From JAQVCM01 sp040403095 (lineage in GTDB: Bacteria; Bacteroidota; Bacteroidia; Flavobacteriales_D; Crocinitomicaceae), in assembly GCA_040403095.1 (NCBI GenBank), contig JBBALI010000008.1:1-64000 (forward strand): 64,000 nucleotides of DNA. The letters are read 5' to 3'. Position numbers and translations under genes: made by a program. Each line of letters begins with the position of its first letter. The stretch's first letter is position 1. This document shows positions 49,093 to 58,658 of this stretch, one piece after another. The notes beneath the pieces are model-generated. The model did no database searches. It was given only the letters and a program-made list of their open reading frames with translations, and had not been told where the DNA came from.

Positions 49093-52037
49093 TTTTCACA
49101 CGGTATTTTTAGTAAAACACGCGTTCCATTGATTGAATGGTTTTCATCTTCGATTTGAAAGGGTCCGTCCATCTCAAAATTACGGTGTGAAAGCTTCTTT
49201 AAAAGTTCAATTCTTTTACTCGTAATTTCCATTCCTTGTGAGCGATGATCGCCTTCCGATTGTCGTTTTTTATTCAAACTGAAATCAATACCAATTCCAT
49301 TGTCTTCTAAAATCACCTCTAAATGATCTCCTTTTGCTTCAATTTTAATGGTTATTAAACCTTTTTTATTTTCAACAGGCAAAATACCGTGAATGATGCT
49401 GTTTTCAACAAAGGGTTGAAAAAGCATTGCAGGAACCAATATGTTTTCAGTATCAATATCAGAAACTTCGATTTTATATTCAAAACGATCTCTAAATCGC
49501 ATGGATTCTAAAGAGAGATACAATTCTAATCTTTCAATTTCTTGACTTAAAGAAACCATGTTGTTGTCTTCTGAAGAAGAATCTAAATTTTTACGAATCA
49601 ATTTTGCAAAATTCGTCAAATAGCGATTGGCTGAAATTTTGTCTTGGGTATTTATGAAGTACTGAATCGAATTCAAGGAATTGAAAATAAAATGTCGATT
49701 CATACTTGCATTCAAAGATTGTTGCTCAAGAGAAGATAGTCTGGCTTTGTATTCCAAAGATTCTTGGTAGCTTCTCGCTCTTTCTCTACTTACCCTAAGC
49801 TGAATAATTGCAATTATTACGCCGACTAAGAAAATAAAAACAAGAATAAAAAACCACCAAGTTGCATAAAATGCAGGTGTGATTTTAATAAATAGTACAA
49901 ACTCTTTTGAAAATTCTCCAGTACCATTTTTTACCCTGACGTGTAGATTGTAATTTCCTGAAGGTAAATTAGATAAAGTGACTTGCGGATTCGAAAATTC
50001 TGGTGACCAACCATCATCTAAGCCTTCTAACCAATATTGATATCTTAAATCTTTGGAATTTTTGAGCGTAACACCATCCAATTCAATGAGTAAATTGTTT
50101 TTAGATCTTGGTAAAATTAAATTCAATGGAATGCCATCTTGCGTAAATCGATTGGAATAATCAGCGTAATTAAAACCTTGAAAGTTTAATTTAATAGACT
50201 TAATATTCAAGTATGGTAAAATATTTTGAAAGTCAAAAATTTCTGCATCTGGATCAAAAGCTGTCAGACCTTGAGCAGTTCCAAACCACAATCTTCCTTT
50301 ACGGTCAACAAAGCTTGAATTGATATTTGATTCTAGATTCACTAAACCTTCCTCCAAACCATAATGTTTTTGGCGGACCTTGAATTTTAACTTCAGATTT
50401 GAAAGCACATAAAGCCCATTGTTTGTTCCTACAAAAACCTGATTTTCATTTGTATTTATAAAGTTGATAAAGTTAGATGCGGGCTGATCGGACAATGAAA
50501 TTTGTTTCAAGTTCATTCCATCGCTCCAGAAAAAACCCTCATCTGTTCCAATCCAAAGATTTTCAAATTGGTCAATTTTAAGTGAAAAAGTCTTTTTCCG
50601 AATGTTTTTGAATCTTGTATATTTTCCGTTTTTAAATGTAAATAATCCGCCATCTGCTGCGCAAAAAAGTTGGGTTTTATATTTTACAATATTTCTAATC
50701 GTACCAATGTCTTTATTTGTTTCAGAATGAATTATTTTGACTGGTTTTCCATTTACTATTTTTGAAATTCCGTTTGAACCACCAATCCAAATTTCACCCA
50801 AGTTATTCTTATAAAATGAAGTGATTTTATTACCAGGAGCTCCTGAATTTTCATCAAATATTTCAATTTTTTGATTCAGTTGTTGCCTAAATAATCCTGC
50901 CTCTGAACCGATCCAAACAAAGCCATTTTTATCAGTTTCAATCGCCCAAATCGTGTTATTAGGTAATTCTTCTAGCTTAAAATTTTCACTTTTTTTGTAT
51001 TCTATTAATCCTTTGTCATAAGTTCCAAAAAGGAAATAACCTGGTAAAATTTCAATTCCAGCAGTTATTAGTTCACTTTGAATTCCGCTGTTTAAGTTGA
51101 AATATACAAATTGCTCGCCTGGAAAACGAAATAGTCCTTTTCCTTCTGAACCAATCCAAATTGTACCATTTCTATCCTCAAAAATATTGGTGATTGCATC
51201 TAAAGGTAATCCCTTACTTTGGTCAATTATGCGACTTTTATCATTTTTGTCAATGACAATAATTCCTTGTTTACTTGGAATCCAAATGTTTCCTTTGCTG
51301 TCAAAAATACAGTTGCGAATTCCGCTTTGCGTAGGGATTTCGCCAATAGATCTGATGGTTTTATTTGTGAGATTAAATTTAAAAATACCGGTATCAAATG
51401 TTGTCAGAATAATTTCTTCATTGCTCTGTGTGATACCAGAAATATTTAAGGTATCCGCACCTTTAATAGCTTTGAAGTTATATAAATCTTTGGTTGTTAG
51501 CAATCCACCTCTTGTAGCGACAAATAATTCTTTGTCAACTATTAACAGTCCTCTAACGCGATTTTGGTCTTCACTTTTTAATTCAATATTTCGAAGTTGC
51601 AGTTTGGAATTTATAAAATAGATTCCACCACCATTTGTTGCAATTACATAACCGTCATGAAATTGTTTGATTGCTAAAACATTGACATTTTTGTTCTTAG
51701 TGGGAAATGCCCATTTTCTTATTTTATTGTTTTGCAATAAACTAACTCCACCTTCATGACCAATCCAAAGTTTTTGGTCGAAACAGTTTAGACTGGTAAT
51801 TCTATTGTTTAATAAACCGTCTTTCGTTGAATAATTGACAAAAGTAGAACCATTAAATTTCCCTAGTCCTCCCAATGTCCCCACCCATAAATAGCCTTTT
51901 TCATCTTCAGCAATGGAAGAAACTTGAGATTGTGGTAGTCCTTCAGCGATAGAATACGACAGAAAGGAATAGCTCTGCGCACTTGCTGAAAGCACAGAAA
52001 GGCAACAAAACATTAAAAAAATCCAGCGAAATATCAT
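49083..52037 (-). CDS. LytS-like sensor histidine kinase with two-component-regulator propeller
   Basis: 984 residues. A signal peptide leads into a large periplasmic sensor of propeller repeats (Reg_prop units such as LWVGTLGGLGKFNGSTF, IWIGSEGKGLFRF, LWFGTAQGLTAF, to about 610) and a Y_Y_Y domain (about 620-715, including YRYQYWLEGLDDGWS-like strands). One membrane helix (727-747) and a coiled coil follow, then a His_kinase domain of the LytS type with MNRHFIFNSLNSIQYF (His782) and an ATPase domain (FVENSIIHG, DNGIGI). The ligand is unknown; polysaccharide-linked sensing is usual for the hybrid relatives. One base separates it from the regulator gene. Confidence 0.9.
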   Translation of the reverse strand: MIFRWIFLMFCCLSVLSASAQSYSFLSYSIAEGLPQSQVSSIAEDEKGYLWVGTLGGLGKFNGSTFVNYSTKDGLLNNRITSLNCFDQKLWIGHEGGVSLLQNNKIRKWAFPTKNKNVNVLAIKQFHDGYVIATNGGGIYFINSKLQLRNIELKSEDQNRVRGLLIVDKELFVATRGGLLTTKDLYNFKAIKGADTLNISGITQSNEEIILTTFDTGIFKFNLTNKTIRSIGEIPTQSGIRNCIFDSKGNIWIPSKQGIIVIDKNDKSRIIDQSKGLPLDAITNIFEDRNGTIWIGSEGKGLFRFPGEQFVYFNLNSGIQSELITAGIEILPGYFLFGTYDKGLIEYKKSENFKLEELPNNTIWAIETDKNGFVWIGSEAGLFRQQLNQKIEIFDENSGAPGNKITSFYKNNLGEIWIGGSNGISKIVNGKPVKIIHSETNKDIGTIRNIVKYKTQLFCAADGGLFTFKNGKYTRFKNIRKKTFSLKIDQFENLWIGTDEGFFWSDGMNLKQISLSDQPASNFINFINTNENQVFVGTNNGLYVLSNLKLKFKVRQKHYGLEEGLVNLESNINSSFVDRKGRLWFGTAQGLTAFDPDAEIFDFQNILPYLNIKSIKLNFQGFNYADYSNRFTQDGIPLNLILPRSKNNLLIELDGVTLKNSKDLRYQYWLEGLDDGWSPEFSNPQVTLSNLPSGNYNLHVRVKNGTGEFSKEFVLFIKITPAFYATWWFFILVFIFLVGVIIAIIQLRVSRERARSYQESLEYKARLSSLEQQSLNASMNRHFIFNSLNSIQYFINTQDKISANRYLTNFAKLIRKNLDSSSEDNNMVSLSQEIERLELYLSLESMRFRDRFEYKIEVSDIDTENILVPAMLFQPFVENSIIHGILPVENKKGLITIKIEAKGDHLEVILEDNGIGIDFSLNKKRQSEGDHRSQGMEITSKRIELLKKLSHRNFEMDGPFQIEDENHSINGTRVLLKIPCENLD

Positions 52038-52038
52038 T

Positions 52039-52812
52039 TTATTCTTTCAGCATTTTAACAAAATCTGTAACACGATTTCTTGCAACAGGAATTCTTAGTC
52101 CGCCTTTTAAAACGGCAAAATGTCCATCTTCATTGATATATTCAACCAGTCTTTTCAAGTTGATAATATGTGATTTATGTACTCTGAAAAATTTTGCTGG
52201 ATCTAAAATGTGTTCGTAGATTTTCAATGTTCGCGTGTCCAAATACCTTGTTCCATCTTCGAAATAAATGGTAGTACAATTTCCGCTTGCTTCCAAATGA
52301 GTAATCGTATCATCTTCAATAATTTTCAATCCTCTTGTATGGCTGATGGCAATTCTATTATTTGGACGATTTGACAACAAACTTTGAGACAAGTTTTTTA
52401 AAGATTTAAAATAAGTCACAAAATTTTGAGGGTCGTCAGAAAATATTTTTTTCGCTTCAACCAATTTATCAACAGCCGATCTTAAATCGTCAATATCTAT
52501 TGGTTTTAGCACATAGTAAACAGCACTTGCATTGAAAGCTCTAAGGGCGTAATCTTTGAAAGCGGTTACAAAAACAACTAGAAAGTCTTTGTTCTCAACT
52601 TCATCTAATAATTCAAAACCTTCAGCACCACTTGGCATTCTAATGTCTAAAAATATTACATCTGGTTTAGAGGCTTCAATGATTGCTTTTGCTTGTTCCT
52701 TGCCTGAGGCTTCGCCAATTACCTCTATTTCTGGACAAAATTCTTCCAGCATAAGTTGCAAATTTTTTCTTGCAAACTCTTCATCGTCAATAATTAAAGC
52801 CCTCATTTTCAT
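52039..52812 (-). CDS. LytTR-family response regulator
   Basis: 257 residues: a receiver domain (LIIDDEEFARKNLQLML, phosphoacceptor Asp56 in FLDIRMPSG, Lys in YVLKPIDIDD) and a C-terminal LytTR DNA-binding domain (about 160-255, THLEASGNCTTIYFEDG, FFRVHKSHIINLKRLVEYI). The partner of the downstream sensor kinase, with which it forms a two-gene operon. Starts at ATG 52812 or 52806. The targets are unknown; the T9SS protein gene divergent from it at 53263 is a candidate. Confidence 0.9.
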   Translation of the reverse strand: MKMRALIIDDEEFARKNLQLMLEEFCPEIEVIGEASGKEQAKAIIEASKPDVIFLDIRMPSGAEGFELLDEVENKDFLVVFVTAFKDYALRAFNASAVYYVLKPIDIDDLRSAVDKLVEAKKIFSDDPQNFVTYFKSLKNLSQSLLSNRPNNRIAISHTRGLKIIEDDTITHLEASGNCTTIYFEDGTRYLDTRTLKIYEHILDPAKFFRVHKSHIINLKRLVEYINEDGHFAVLKGGLRIPVARNRVTDFVKMLKE

Positions 52813-53031
52813 AGTTTAGATTTTTAATTTTATTTTCATAGTGGTTGAACAAAGAAAAGCATTTTAAATTAATTTCCTGCTTTGCGCTGCGCATTTGACC
52901 GAATTTACTGATTAATTTCAATTTGTTTTTAAATGAACAACCAGTTAAATTTTCTCTACTACACTTAACAGAAAATTAACAACCATTAAATCAATGATCA
53001 AAACAGTTCAAGTTTTATTTATTTTCTCATC

Positions 53032-53149
53032 ATGGAAAGCAACTATTTTCGTAAGTATAAAACTCAACTTATGGAAATAAATTTACAAAACTCTATTCAA
53101 TTTATTTGGATTTTTAACGATAACGGAAATTAATAGTTTCCGTTTTTTT
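53032..53149 (+). ncRNA. Candidate small RNA or 33-codon gene ending in a strong terminator
   Basis: The hairpin AACGGAAA (53122-53129) / TTTCCGTT (53137-53144) with a following T run is a textbook terminator, yet nothing annotated precedes it on this strand. An ATG frame of 33 codons (53032-53133; a shorter start at 53071 gives 20 codons) ends inside its stem. A weak -7-like box (TATTTTCG, near 53049) lies within. Whether the product is a peptide or an RNA cannot be told from the sequence. Confidence 0.4.
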
Positions 53150-53249
53150 TGCAATTATAATTTTTGAAATTTAAAGCAACTTGGCTACTGTTTTTGCGTC
53201 TATTAAGTCCTTGAAATAATACTGAAATTGTTGTTTCAAAATTTTATTG

Positions 53250-53257
53250 TAATTTCG
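53250..53257 (+). promoter_or_regulatory. Near-consensus -7 box for the 1290-residue gene
   Basis: TAATTTCG differs from TAnnTTTG by one base and ends five bases before the ATG at 53263, so the mRNA may have almost no leader. Confidence 0.4.
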
Positions 53258-53262
53258 ATTCG

Positions 53263-56200
53263 ATGAGAATATTAAATTTGACTTGCTTACTTCTTTTTTC
53301 TTTTCTTGGATTTTCCCAGCAAGAGCAAGTTTGGTTGCATCCAAATCGCGGTCAGTGGCATTCAAATATTCGATATAAAGTGGAATTGAATGGGGGCGAA
53401 ATGTATCTCGAAAATCAAGGATTTACTTATGCTTTTCACAATGCTTCTGAAGTTTATCACGCAAATCATGAAGGTAAAAGTGACAGTCGTTCTGAAGTAA
53501 AACTTGAGGGACATGCTGTAAGATCAAGTTTTTTAGGGGCCAATGTTGCAGCGCAAAAAATAGAAAGTGAACCCTCTAAAAATTATAGGAATTATTTTTT
53601 AGGAAATAATCAGTCGAAATGGAAATCAATGATTTACAGCTTGAAAAAAGTTGTTTACAAAGATTTTTATCCAGCGATTGACATGCAAGTGGAAGGCAAT
53701 GGTTCAAATGTAGAATATAGTTTTATTGTAGCTCCTGGGAAAGATGTTTCTCAAATTCAAATGAAAATTGAAGGTGCAAATTCAGTATTTATTGATAGTG
53801 AAGGAAATTTACATACAACTCATACCTTTGGTGAAATTATAGAAAGTGCTCCAAAAGCTTGGAACATCGATGAAAATGGAAAGAAAAATCTTGTAAAGAT
53901 TGCTTTTCAACTGAAAGACAATGTAGTTGGATATATTTTCCCAAAAGATTACAATCGAAATCAGACATTGGTGATTGATCCTGAATTGACTTTTTCGACT
54001 TTTACGGGTTCAACATCAGATAATTGGGGATTTAGTGCTGCGCCTGATCAATCTGCACGTGTTTTTGCCGCTGGAATTGTATTTGGAACTGGTTATCCAA
54101 TTGTTACTGGTGCTTTTGATCCCTCCTTCAATGGGGGAAGTTTTGATATAGGTATTTCAAAATTTAATGCGCTTGGCACCCAATTGCTTTTTTCCTCTTA
54201 TATTGGAGGTTTGGGCGTTGAAACACCGCACAGTATTGTTTGCAATGCCAACAATGAATTGTATATCATGGGCGCAACTTCCTCAGCAGATTTTCCGATG
54301 CCAGGAACGCCTTTTGATGCCAGTTTTAATGGAGGACCTTCTTTTACTGAGAATGGATTAAGTTTCAACGGTTCAGATATTTATGTAACAAGATTGAGTG
54401 CAAACGGTGCAAATCTTTTGTCTTCCACTTTTATGGGTGGAAGTGGTACAGATGGAATCAATTCCAGTGTTTTACATTACAATTATGGTGACCAATTTAG
54501 AGGCTCAGTAGAAATTGACGGCGTAGGAAATGTATTTGTTGCCTCATCCACAGCTTCAAGTAACTTCCCAACTGCAAATGCATTTCAATCCTTCTTAAAC
54601 GGTCCTCAAGATGCCGTAGTTTTTAAGCTATCACCGAACTTGAATACGTTAATGTGGTCATCTCTTTTTGGTGGTGGTGGAGTTGAAACTGGTAATTCTT
54701 TAGAAGTAGCACCAAATGGAGATGTGTATTTAGTTGGTGGTACCACTTCCTCTAGTTTAGGATTTTCCGTTGGTCACACTCTGAGTGGTTTGGGAGGTCT
54801 ATCAGATGGTTATTTGATTAAAATTAATGGTACAACACCATTTGTTCAAGCAGGAACTTACATGGGAACCAATGAATATGATCAAACTTATTTTGTGCAA
54901 TTAGATTTGAATAATCAGGTTTATGTTTACGGACAAACCGAAGGAAATATTCCAATTAGTGCTGGCGTTTACGGGACTCCAAATTCTGGTCAATTCATCC
55001 GAAAGTACTCAACTAATTTGGTAAATTTAAGTTGGTCAACTTGCATAGGTGCTGGTACTGGTCATGTCGAAATTTCCCCAACAGCATTTTTAGTTTCAGA
55101 TTGTTATGATATTTACATTTCTGGCTGGGGCGGTTCAGTGAATAGTGGAAACAGTTCTGCAACTTTCAGTTCAAGTAATGGCTTTCAAGTAACACCAGAT
55201 GCATATCAATCCTCAACCAATGGCAATAACTTTTATATCGCGGTGTTGCGTCAAGATGCAATCAGTTTGAAATATGCCACTTACATGGGAAGTTTGACCG
55301 CAAGTTCAAATCACGTGGATGGTGGAACAAGTCGATTCGATAAATCTGGAAGGATTTACCATGCTGTTTGCGGTGCTTGTGGAGGAAATAATTTTGGATT
55401 CACAACAACACCTGGCGTTTGGTCGCCGAGTAATCCAAGCCCAAACTGTAATTTGGCAGTATTTAAATTTGAGTTAAATCATATTGATGCCATTGTGAGT
55501 CAGCCAGCTCCATTGATTTGTATGCCAGCGCCTGTTTCATTTACAAATAATAGTTCAAACGGAAATACATTCTTTTGGGATTTCGGAGACAATACAACAT
55601 CGTCTCAAGTAAATCCCTCTCATTCATATTCTGGGGCAGGAAACTATGATGTTGTTTTAATTGTTTCAGATTCAAGTGGATGCTATTCATCTGATACTAC
55701 CACTTTTCAAATCAATATTGGTGATTTTAATGGACAAGTAACGGCACCTAATGCAGCCATTTGTCCTGGTTCAACGTATCAATTTGATGCTTCAGGTGGT
55801 TCATCTTATCAGTGGTCACCTGCACAATTTTTAAATAATGCAAATATTGCTAATCCGATTGCAACAATCACTGAAACAACTGTTTTTACTGTTATTATTT
55901 CTGATAGTTGTGGGACTGATACTTTGAGTGTTACTTTACAAGTTTTGAGTGGTGGATCAAACGCCTCTACCGATACAACAATTTGCCTAGGAAATTTTGT
56001 TCCTATTTTTGCGAGTGGAGGCTCATCTTATGTTTGGACTCCAAGTATTGGATTAGATAATCCTAATATTGCCACACCAATTGCCACACCAACACAAACC
56101 ACTGTTTATAATTGTGCAATCACTTCTGCTGCAGGATGTACATTCAATGAAAGTGTAGAGATTGAAGTTGTCTTAACTCCTCCGAATCCTCAAATTTTAG

Positions 56201-57135
56201 ATTCTGTCAAAATATGTTCAGGAGAAACAGAAGTGCTTAATGTGTCTGGGGCAGATATTTTTGAATGGTCACCAAATATAAATATTTCAACCATCAATGG
56301 ACCAACAGTTGCAGTAAATCCTTTATTTGATATGTATTATTACTGTGATTTTATCAATGCCTGTGGTTCAATCAAAGACAGTGTGTTAATTGATATTGTA
56401 GCACCAAATATTACTGCAGGATTTGATACTATTATTTGTCCTGGAAAAAGTGCCAATCTAGTTGCATTTGGCGGAAATTCCTATGTTTGGAGTCCTGTAA
56501 ATTCATTAAATGAAAACACAGGAAATCAAGTGATAGCCACTCCATTGTTAAACACAACTTACATTGTTGTTGGAACAGATATTAATGGATGTAGCGACAC
56601 CGCTTCGGTTCAGGTTAATTTGTTTCCAAAAGCATTTATTCAAACCTCTCCAGATGTGTATGCTTTCTTTAGTGATGTAATTCAATTAAGTGCAACAAGT
56701 TCTACAGTAGGAGCTTATGTTTGGTCGCCCTCAGAGTATTTGAGTTGTACTGTTTGTGTAAGTCCTGTGGCAAATCCAGACAAAAACTTCCAATATGTTG
56801 TTTCTTACACGGATCAAAATGGTTGTAGAGCTTCAGATAGTGTAAGAATTTTTTATGATGCAATCATTTATGTACCAAACACATTTACACCACAAGGCAA
56901 CAATTTTAATGAAGTCTTCAAAGCAGTAGGAGGGAATGTAAAAACATTTGAAATGAGTATTTACAACCGTTGGGGAGAATTGATTTTTACCATGAACAGC
57001 ATGGATGAATCATGGGATGGAAGTTATAAAGGTCTTCCATGCCAAGACGGGACTTATGTTTGGAAAATAGTTTATACCGATTTCACCAGCAATAAAGAAA
57101 AAAAGATGGCAGGTCACATTAATTTATTGAGATAA
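53263..57135 (+). CDS. Giant secreted SBBP/PKD-repeat protein with T9SS type B sorting domain
   Basis: 1290 residues. A signal peptide (MRILNLTCLLLFSFLGFSQ) precedes an N-terminal DUF7948-like domain (WLHPNRGQWHSNIRY, YNRNQTLVIDPELTFST), propeller-type SBBP repeats (about 250-730, for example FSSYIGGLGVETPHSIV, STFMGGSGTDG), a PKD domain (NTFFWDFGDNTTSSQVNPSHSYSG), several Ig-like modules of the form SYxWxPxxxLxNxNIAxPIAT (about 830-1190), and the gliding-type C-terminal tail (VPNTFTPQGNNFNEVF, IYNRWGELIF, WDGSYKGLPC, AGHINLLR). Probably a surface adhesin or matrix protein. Its stop is 1 base from that of the convergent VWA gene. Confidence 0.9.
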   Translation: MRILNLTCLLLFSFLGFSQQEQVWLHPNRGQWHSNIRYKVELNGGEMYLENQGFTYAFHNASEVYHANHEGKSDSRSEVKLEGHAVRSSFLGANVAAQKIESEPSKNYRNYFLGNNQSKWKSMIYSLKKVVYKDFYPAIDMQVEGNGSNVEYSFIVAPGKDVSQIQMKIEGANSVFIDSEGNLHTTHTFGEIIESAPKAWNIDENGKKNLVKIAFQLKDNVVGYIFPKDYNRNQTLVIDPELTFSTFTGSTSDNWGFSAAPDQSARVFAAGIVFGTGYPIVTGAFDPSFNGGSFDIGISKFNALGTQLLFSSYIGGLGVETPHSIVCNANNELYIMGATSSADFPMPGTPFDASFNGGPSFTENGLSFNGSDIYVTRLSANGANLLSSTFMGGSGTDGINSSVLHYNYGDQFRGSVEIDGVGNVFVASSTASSNFPTANAFQSFLNGPQDAVVFKLSPNLNTLMWSSLFGGGGVETGNSLEVAPNGDVYLVGGTTSSSLGFSVGHTLSGLGGLSDGYLIKINGTTPFVQAGTYMGTNEYDQTYFVQLDLNNQVYVYGQTEGNIPISAGVYGTPNSGQFIRKYSTNLVNLSWSTCIGAGTGHVEISPTAFLVSDCYDIYISGWGGSVNSGNSSATFSSSNGFQVTPDAYQSSTNGNNFYIAVLRQDAISLKYATYMGSLTASSNHVDGGTSRFDKSGRIYHAVCGACGGNNFGFTTTPGVWSPSNPSPNCNLAVFKFELNHIDAIVSQPAPLICMPAPVSFTNNSSNGNTFFWDFGDNTTSSQVNPSHSYSGAGNYDVVLIVSDSSGCYSSDTTTFQINIGDFNGQVTAPNAAICPGSTYQFDASGGSSYQWSPAQFLNNANIANPIATITETTVFTVIISDSCGTDTLSVTLQVLSGGSNASTDTTICLGNFVPIFASGGSSYVWTPSIGLDNPNIATPIATPTQTTVYNCAITSAAGCTFNESVEIEVVLTPPNPQILDSVKICSGETEVLNVSGADIFEWSPNINISTINGPTVAVNPLFDMYYYCDFINACGSIKDSVLIDIVAPNITAGFDTIICPGKSANLVAFGGNSYVWSPVNSLNENTGNQVIATPLLNTTYIVVGTDINGCSDTASVQVNLFPKAFIQTSPDVYAFFSDVIQLSATSSTVGAYVWSPSEYLSCTVCVSPVANPDKNFQYVVSYTDQNGCRASDSVRIFYDAIIYVPNTFTPQGNNFNEVFKAVGGNVKTFEMSIYNRWGELIFTMNSMDESWDGSYKGLPCQDGTYVWKIVYTDFTSNKEKKMAGHINLLR

Positions 57136-57136
57136 A

Positions 57137-58597
57137 TTATTTTCTGAAAGCAGAGATTCTAATTTCTTGAATTAAATTCTTTTGTGCATCAACTAATTTG
57201 AAAATAGGAACATATCTTCCATTGCCGATTTTGGCAGCTTCTTTCATCTTTGCTTCATCTTGTAATAAATTTTTTATTCCAACAACAGACAAATTAATTC
57301 CAAGGTTTTTATGTTTTTCGATGGATATTTGATAATCATCGGAATTTTTATTAAAAGCTCCGTCAGTGATTACTACGACCAAATTTGCGCCATCTTTCAT
57401 GTATCCAATTACAGCTTGTTCAAAACCCAGTTTAATTCCATCTCCTCCGGCAGTTCCTCCACCTGGTCTGATTTTTTCAATCGGTTTTTTGATAAAATCT
57501 TTTTCATTTCCTGCGGTTGGTGGTACTAAAACCTTCGCTGTTGACGAGTAGGTTACGATTGACATTTTATCCTCTGGACGCAAATAGTTAGTCAATTGAA
57601 ACAAAGAGTATTTCATCAATTCCAATTTATCCCCTTGTAACATAGAAGATGATTTATCTAAGACAAAAACCACATTGATTGGTTTGAAGTATTTTGCTTC
57701 AAAATTTTCAAAGGGAATTTGATTGAAGTCAACAGAGACAATTTCGTCAGTTTGCGTAGTTGCTTCTTGTACAACTATAGTTTCAATCGTTAAAGGAACT
57801 TCTTCCAAAACAACAACTTGTGAATCGGTTTTTTCAATTGGTTTTTCTGAAGTAGCTGCCTCAATTGGGTTTGTTGGATTTTGAATTTCAATAGGAATAG
57901 GCAATCCAATTTTGGGATCTTTACTCAATTCTAGCACGATGTAATTGCGTTGAAAATTGACATAATTCCCTTGCTCAGTTGGTAAATATCCAATATGAGT
58001 GCTGTAAAAATAAGTATAGCCAAGTGGAATTTTTTCTACAATTTGTCCATTTTTATTTGTTTTCCAGTTACCTATTGGTAAACCATTTTGAATCATAGAG
58101 ACAGTAGAATTGGCTAATATTTCTTTGGTTTCTTTGTCTATGGTAACGACAGTAATTTTAAAGTTTGTTGCATAGACTGAGGGTTTGGAACCAAAATCAG
58201 GACAAGTTTGTAACGCGCTCAGGCTATTTTCCTCAAACTCTTTGATGTTTCCGTTAATTTTGAGAATAGTAGGAGTTAATTTGTCGCTTGTATAGACTTC
58301 AATTTCATAATTGAATTTGCCTAACTTTTTAGCGTTTGGTTTCAATCTTATAATGAGAGAACTATCAGGATCCAAATATTGTCCGTTAACTAAGTAGGTA
58401 ACTTCTTGTGGCTTTCTGACACTAAGAAGATATTCTTTCTTTTTACCAGTATTGGTGATTTTGAAATCGACAAATCTTTCAGAAGAAGCAAAAAGTTCAT
58501 CAAAATCAAAGTTTGTTTTGTCAAAAATGATTTGGGTTTTTGCTGAATAATTTAATGCAAACAGACAAAATAAAAGCAATACAAATTTAAATTTCAT
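57137..58597 (-). CDS. Secreted VWA-domain protein with DUF1573-like front
   Basis: 486 residues with a signal peptide (MKFKFVLLLFCLFALNYSA). Residues 22-120 resemble a DUF1573/Ig-like domain (FDELFASSERFVDFKITNTGKK); residues 145-225 contain a CarboxypepD-type or Big-like domain; a Pro/Thr/Glu-rich linker follows; then a von Willebrand A domain (about 305-480) with a full metal site (VFVLDKSSSM, the Thr in GGGTAGGDG and Asp in VVITDGAF). VWA domains bind proteins through a divalent ion. The gene is convergent with the T9SS type B gene, 1 base apart, so both 3' ends lie without a terminator. Confidence 0.85.
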   Translation of the reverse strand: MKFKFVLLLFCLFALNYSAKTQIIFDKTNFDFDELFASSERFVDFKITNTGKKKEYLLSVRKPQEVTYLVNGQYLDPDSSLIIRLKPNAKKLGKFNYEIEVYTSDKLTPTILKINGNIKEFEENSLSALQTCPDFGSKPSVYATNFKITVVTIDKETKEILANSTVSMIQNGLPIGNWKTNKNGQIVEKIPLGYTYFYSTHIGYLPTEQGNYVNFQRNYIVLELSKDPKIGLPIPIEIQNPTNPIEAATSEKPIEKTDSQVVVLEEVPLTIETIVVQEATTQTDEIVSVDFNQIPFENFEAKYFKPINVVFVLDKSSSMLQGDKLELMKYSLFQLTNYLRPEDKMSIVTYSSTAKVLVPPTAGNEKDFIKKPIEKIRPGGGTAGGDGIKLGFEQAVIGYMKDGANLVVVITDGAFNKNSDDYQISIEKHKNLGINLSVVGIKNLLQDEAKMKEAAKIGNGRYVPIFKLVDAQKNLIQEIRISAFRK

Positions 58598-58658
58598 ATA
58601 ACCAAATTAGCAATTATTTTGCCAAAAGGGAATCAGAATTCATACTACTTTTTTCAGA

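Larger units (their letters stand above)
52813..53262. other. 450-base divergent intergenic region with a candidate small transcript
   Basis: It separates the LytTR regulator (minus) from the 1290-residue secreted protein (plus). It contains a strong plus-strand terminator (53122-53149) with no annotated gene before it, a 33-codon frame ending in that terminator, and a near-consensus promoter right before the next gene. See the separate entry for the candidate transcript. Confidence 0.5.

Noticed and set aside
51097..51621. 174-codon plus-strand frame opposite the sensor kinase
   Set aside because: Antisense of propeller repeats; the kinase frame is continuous and has clear motifs.
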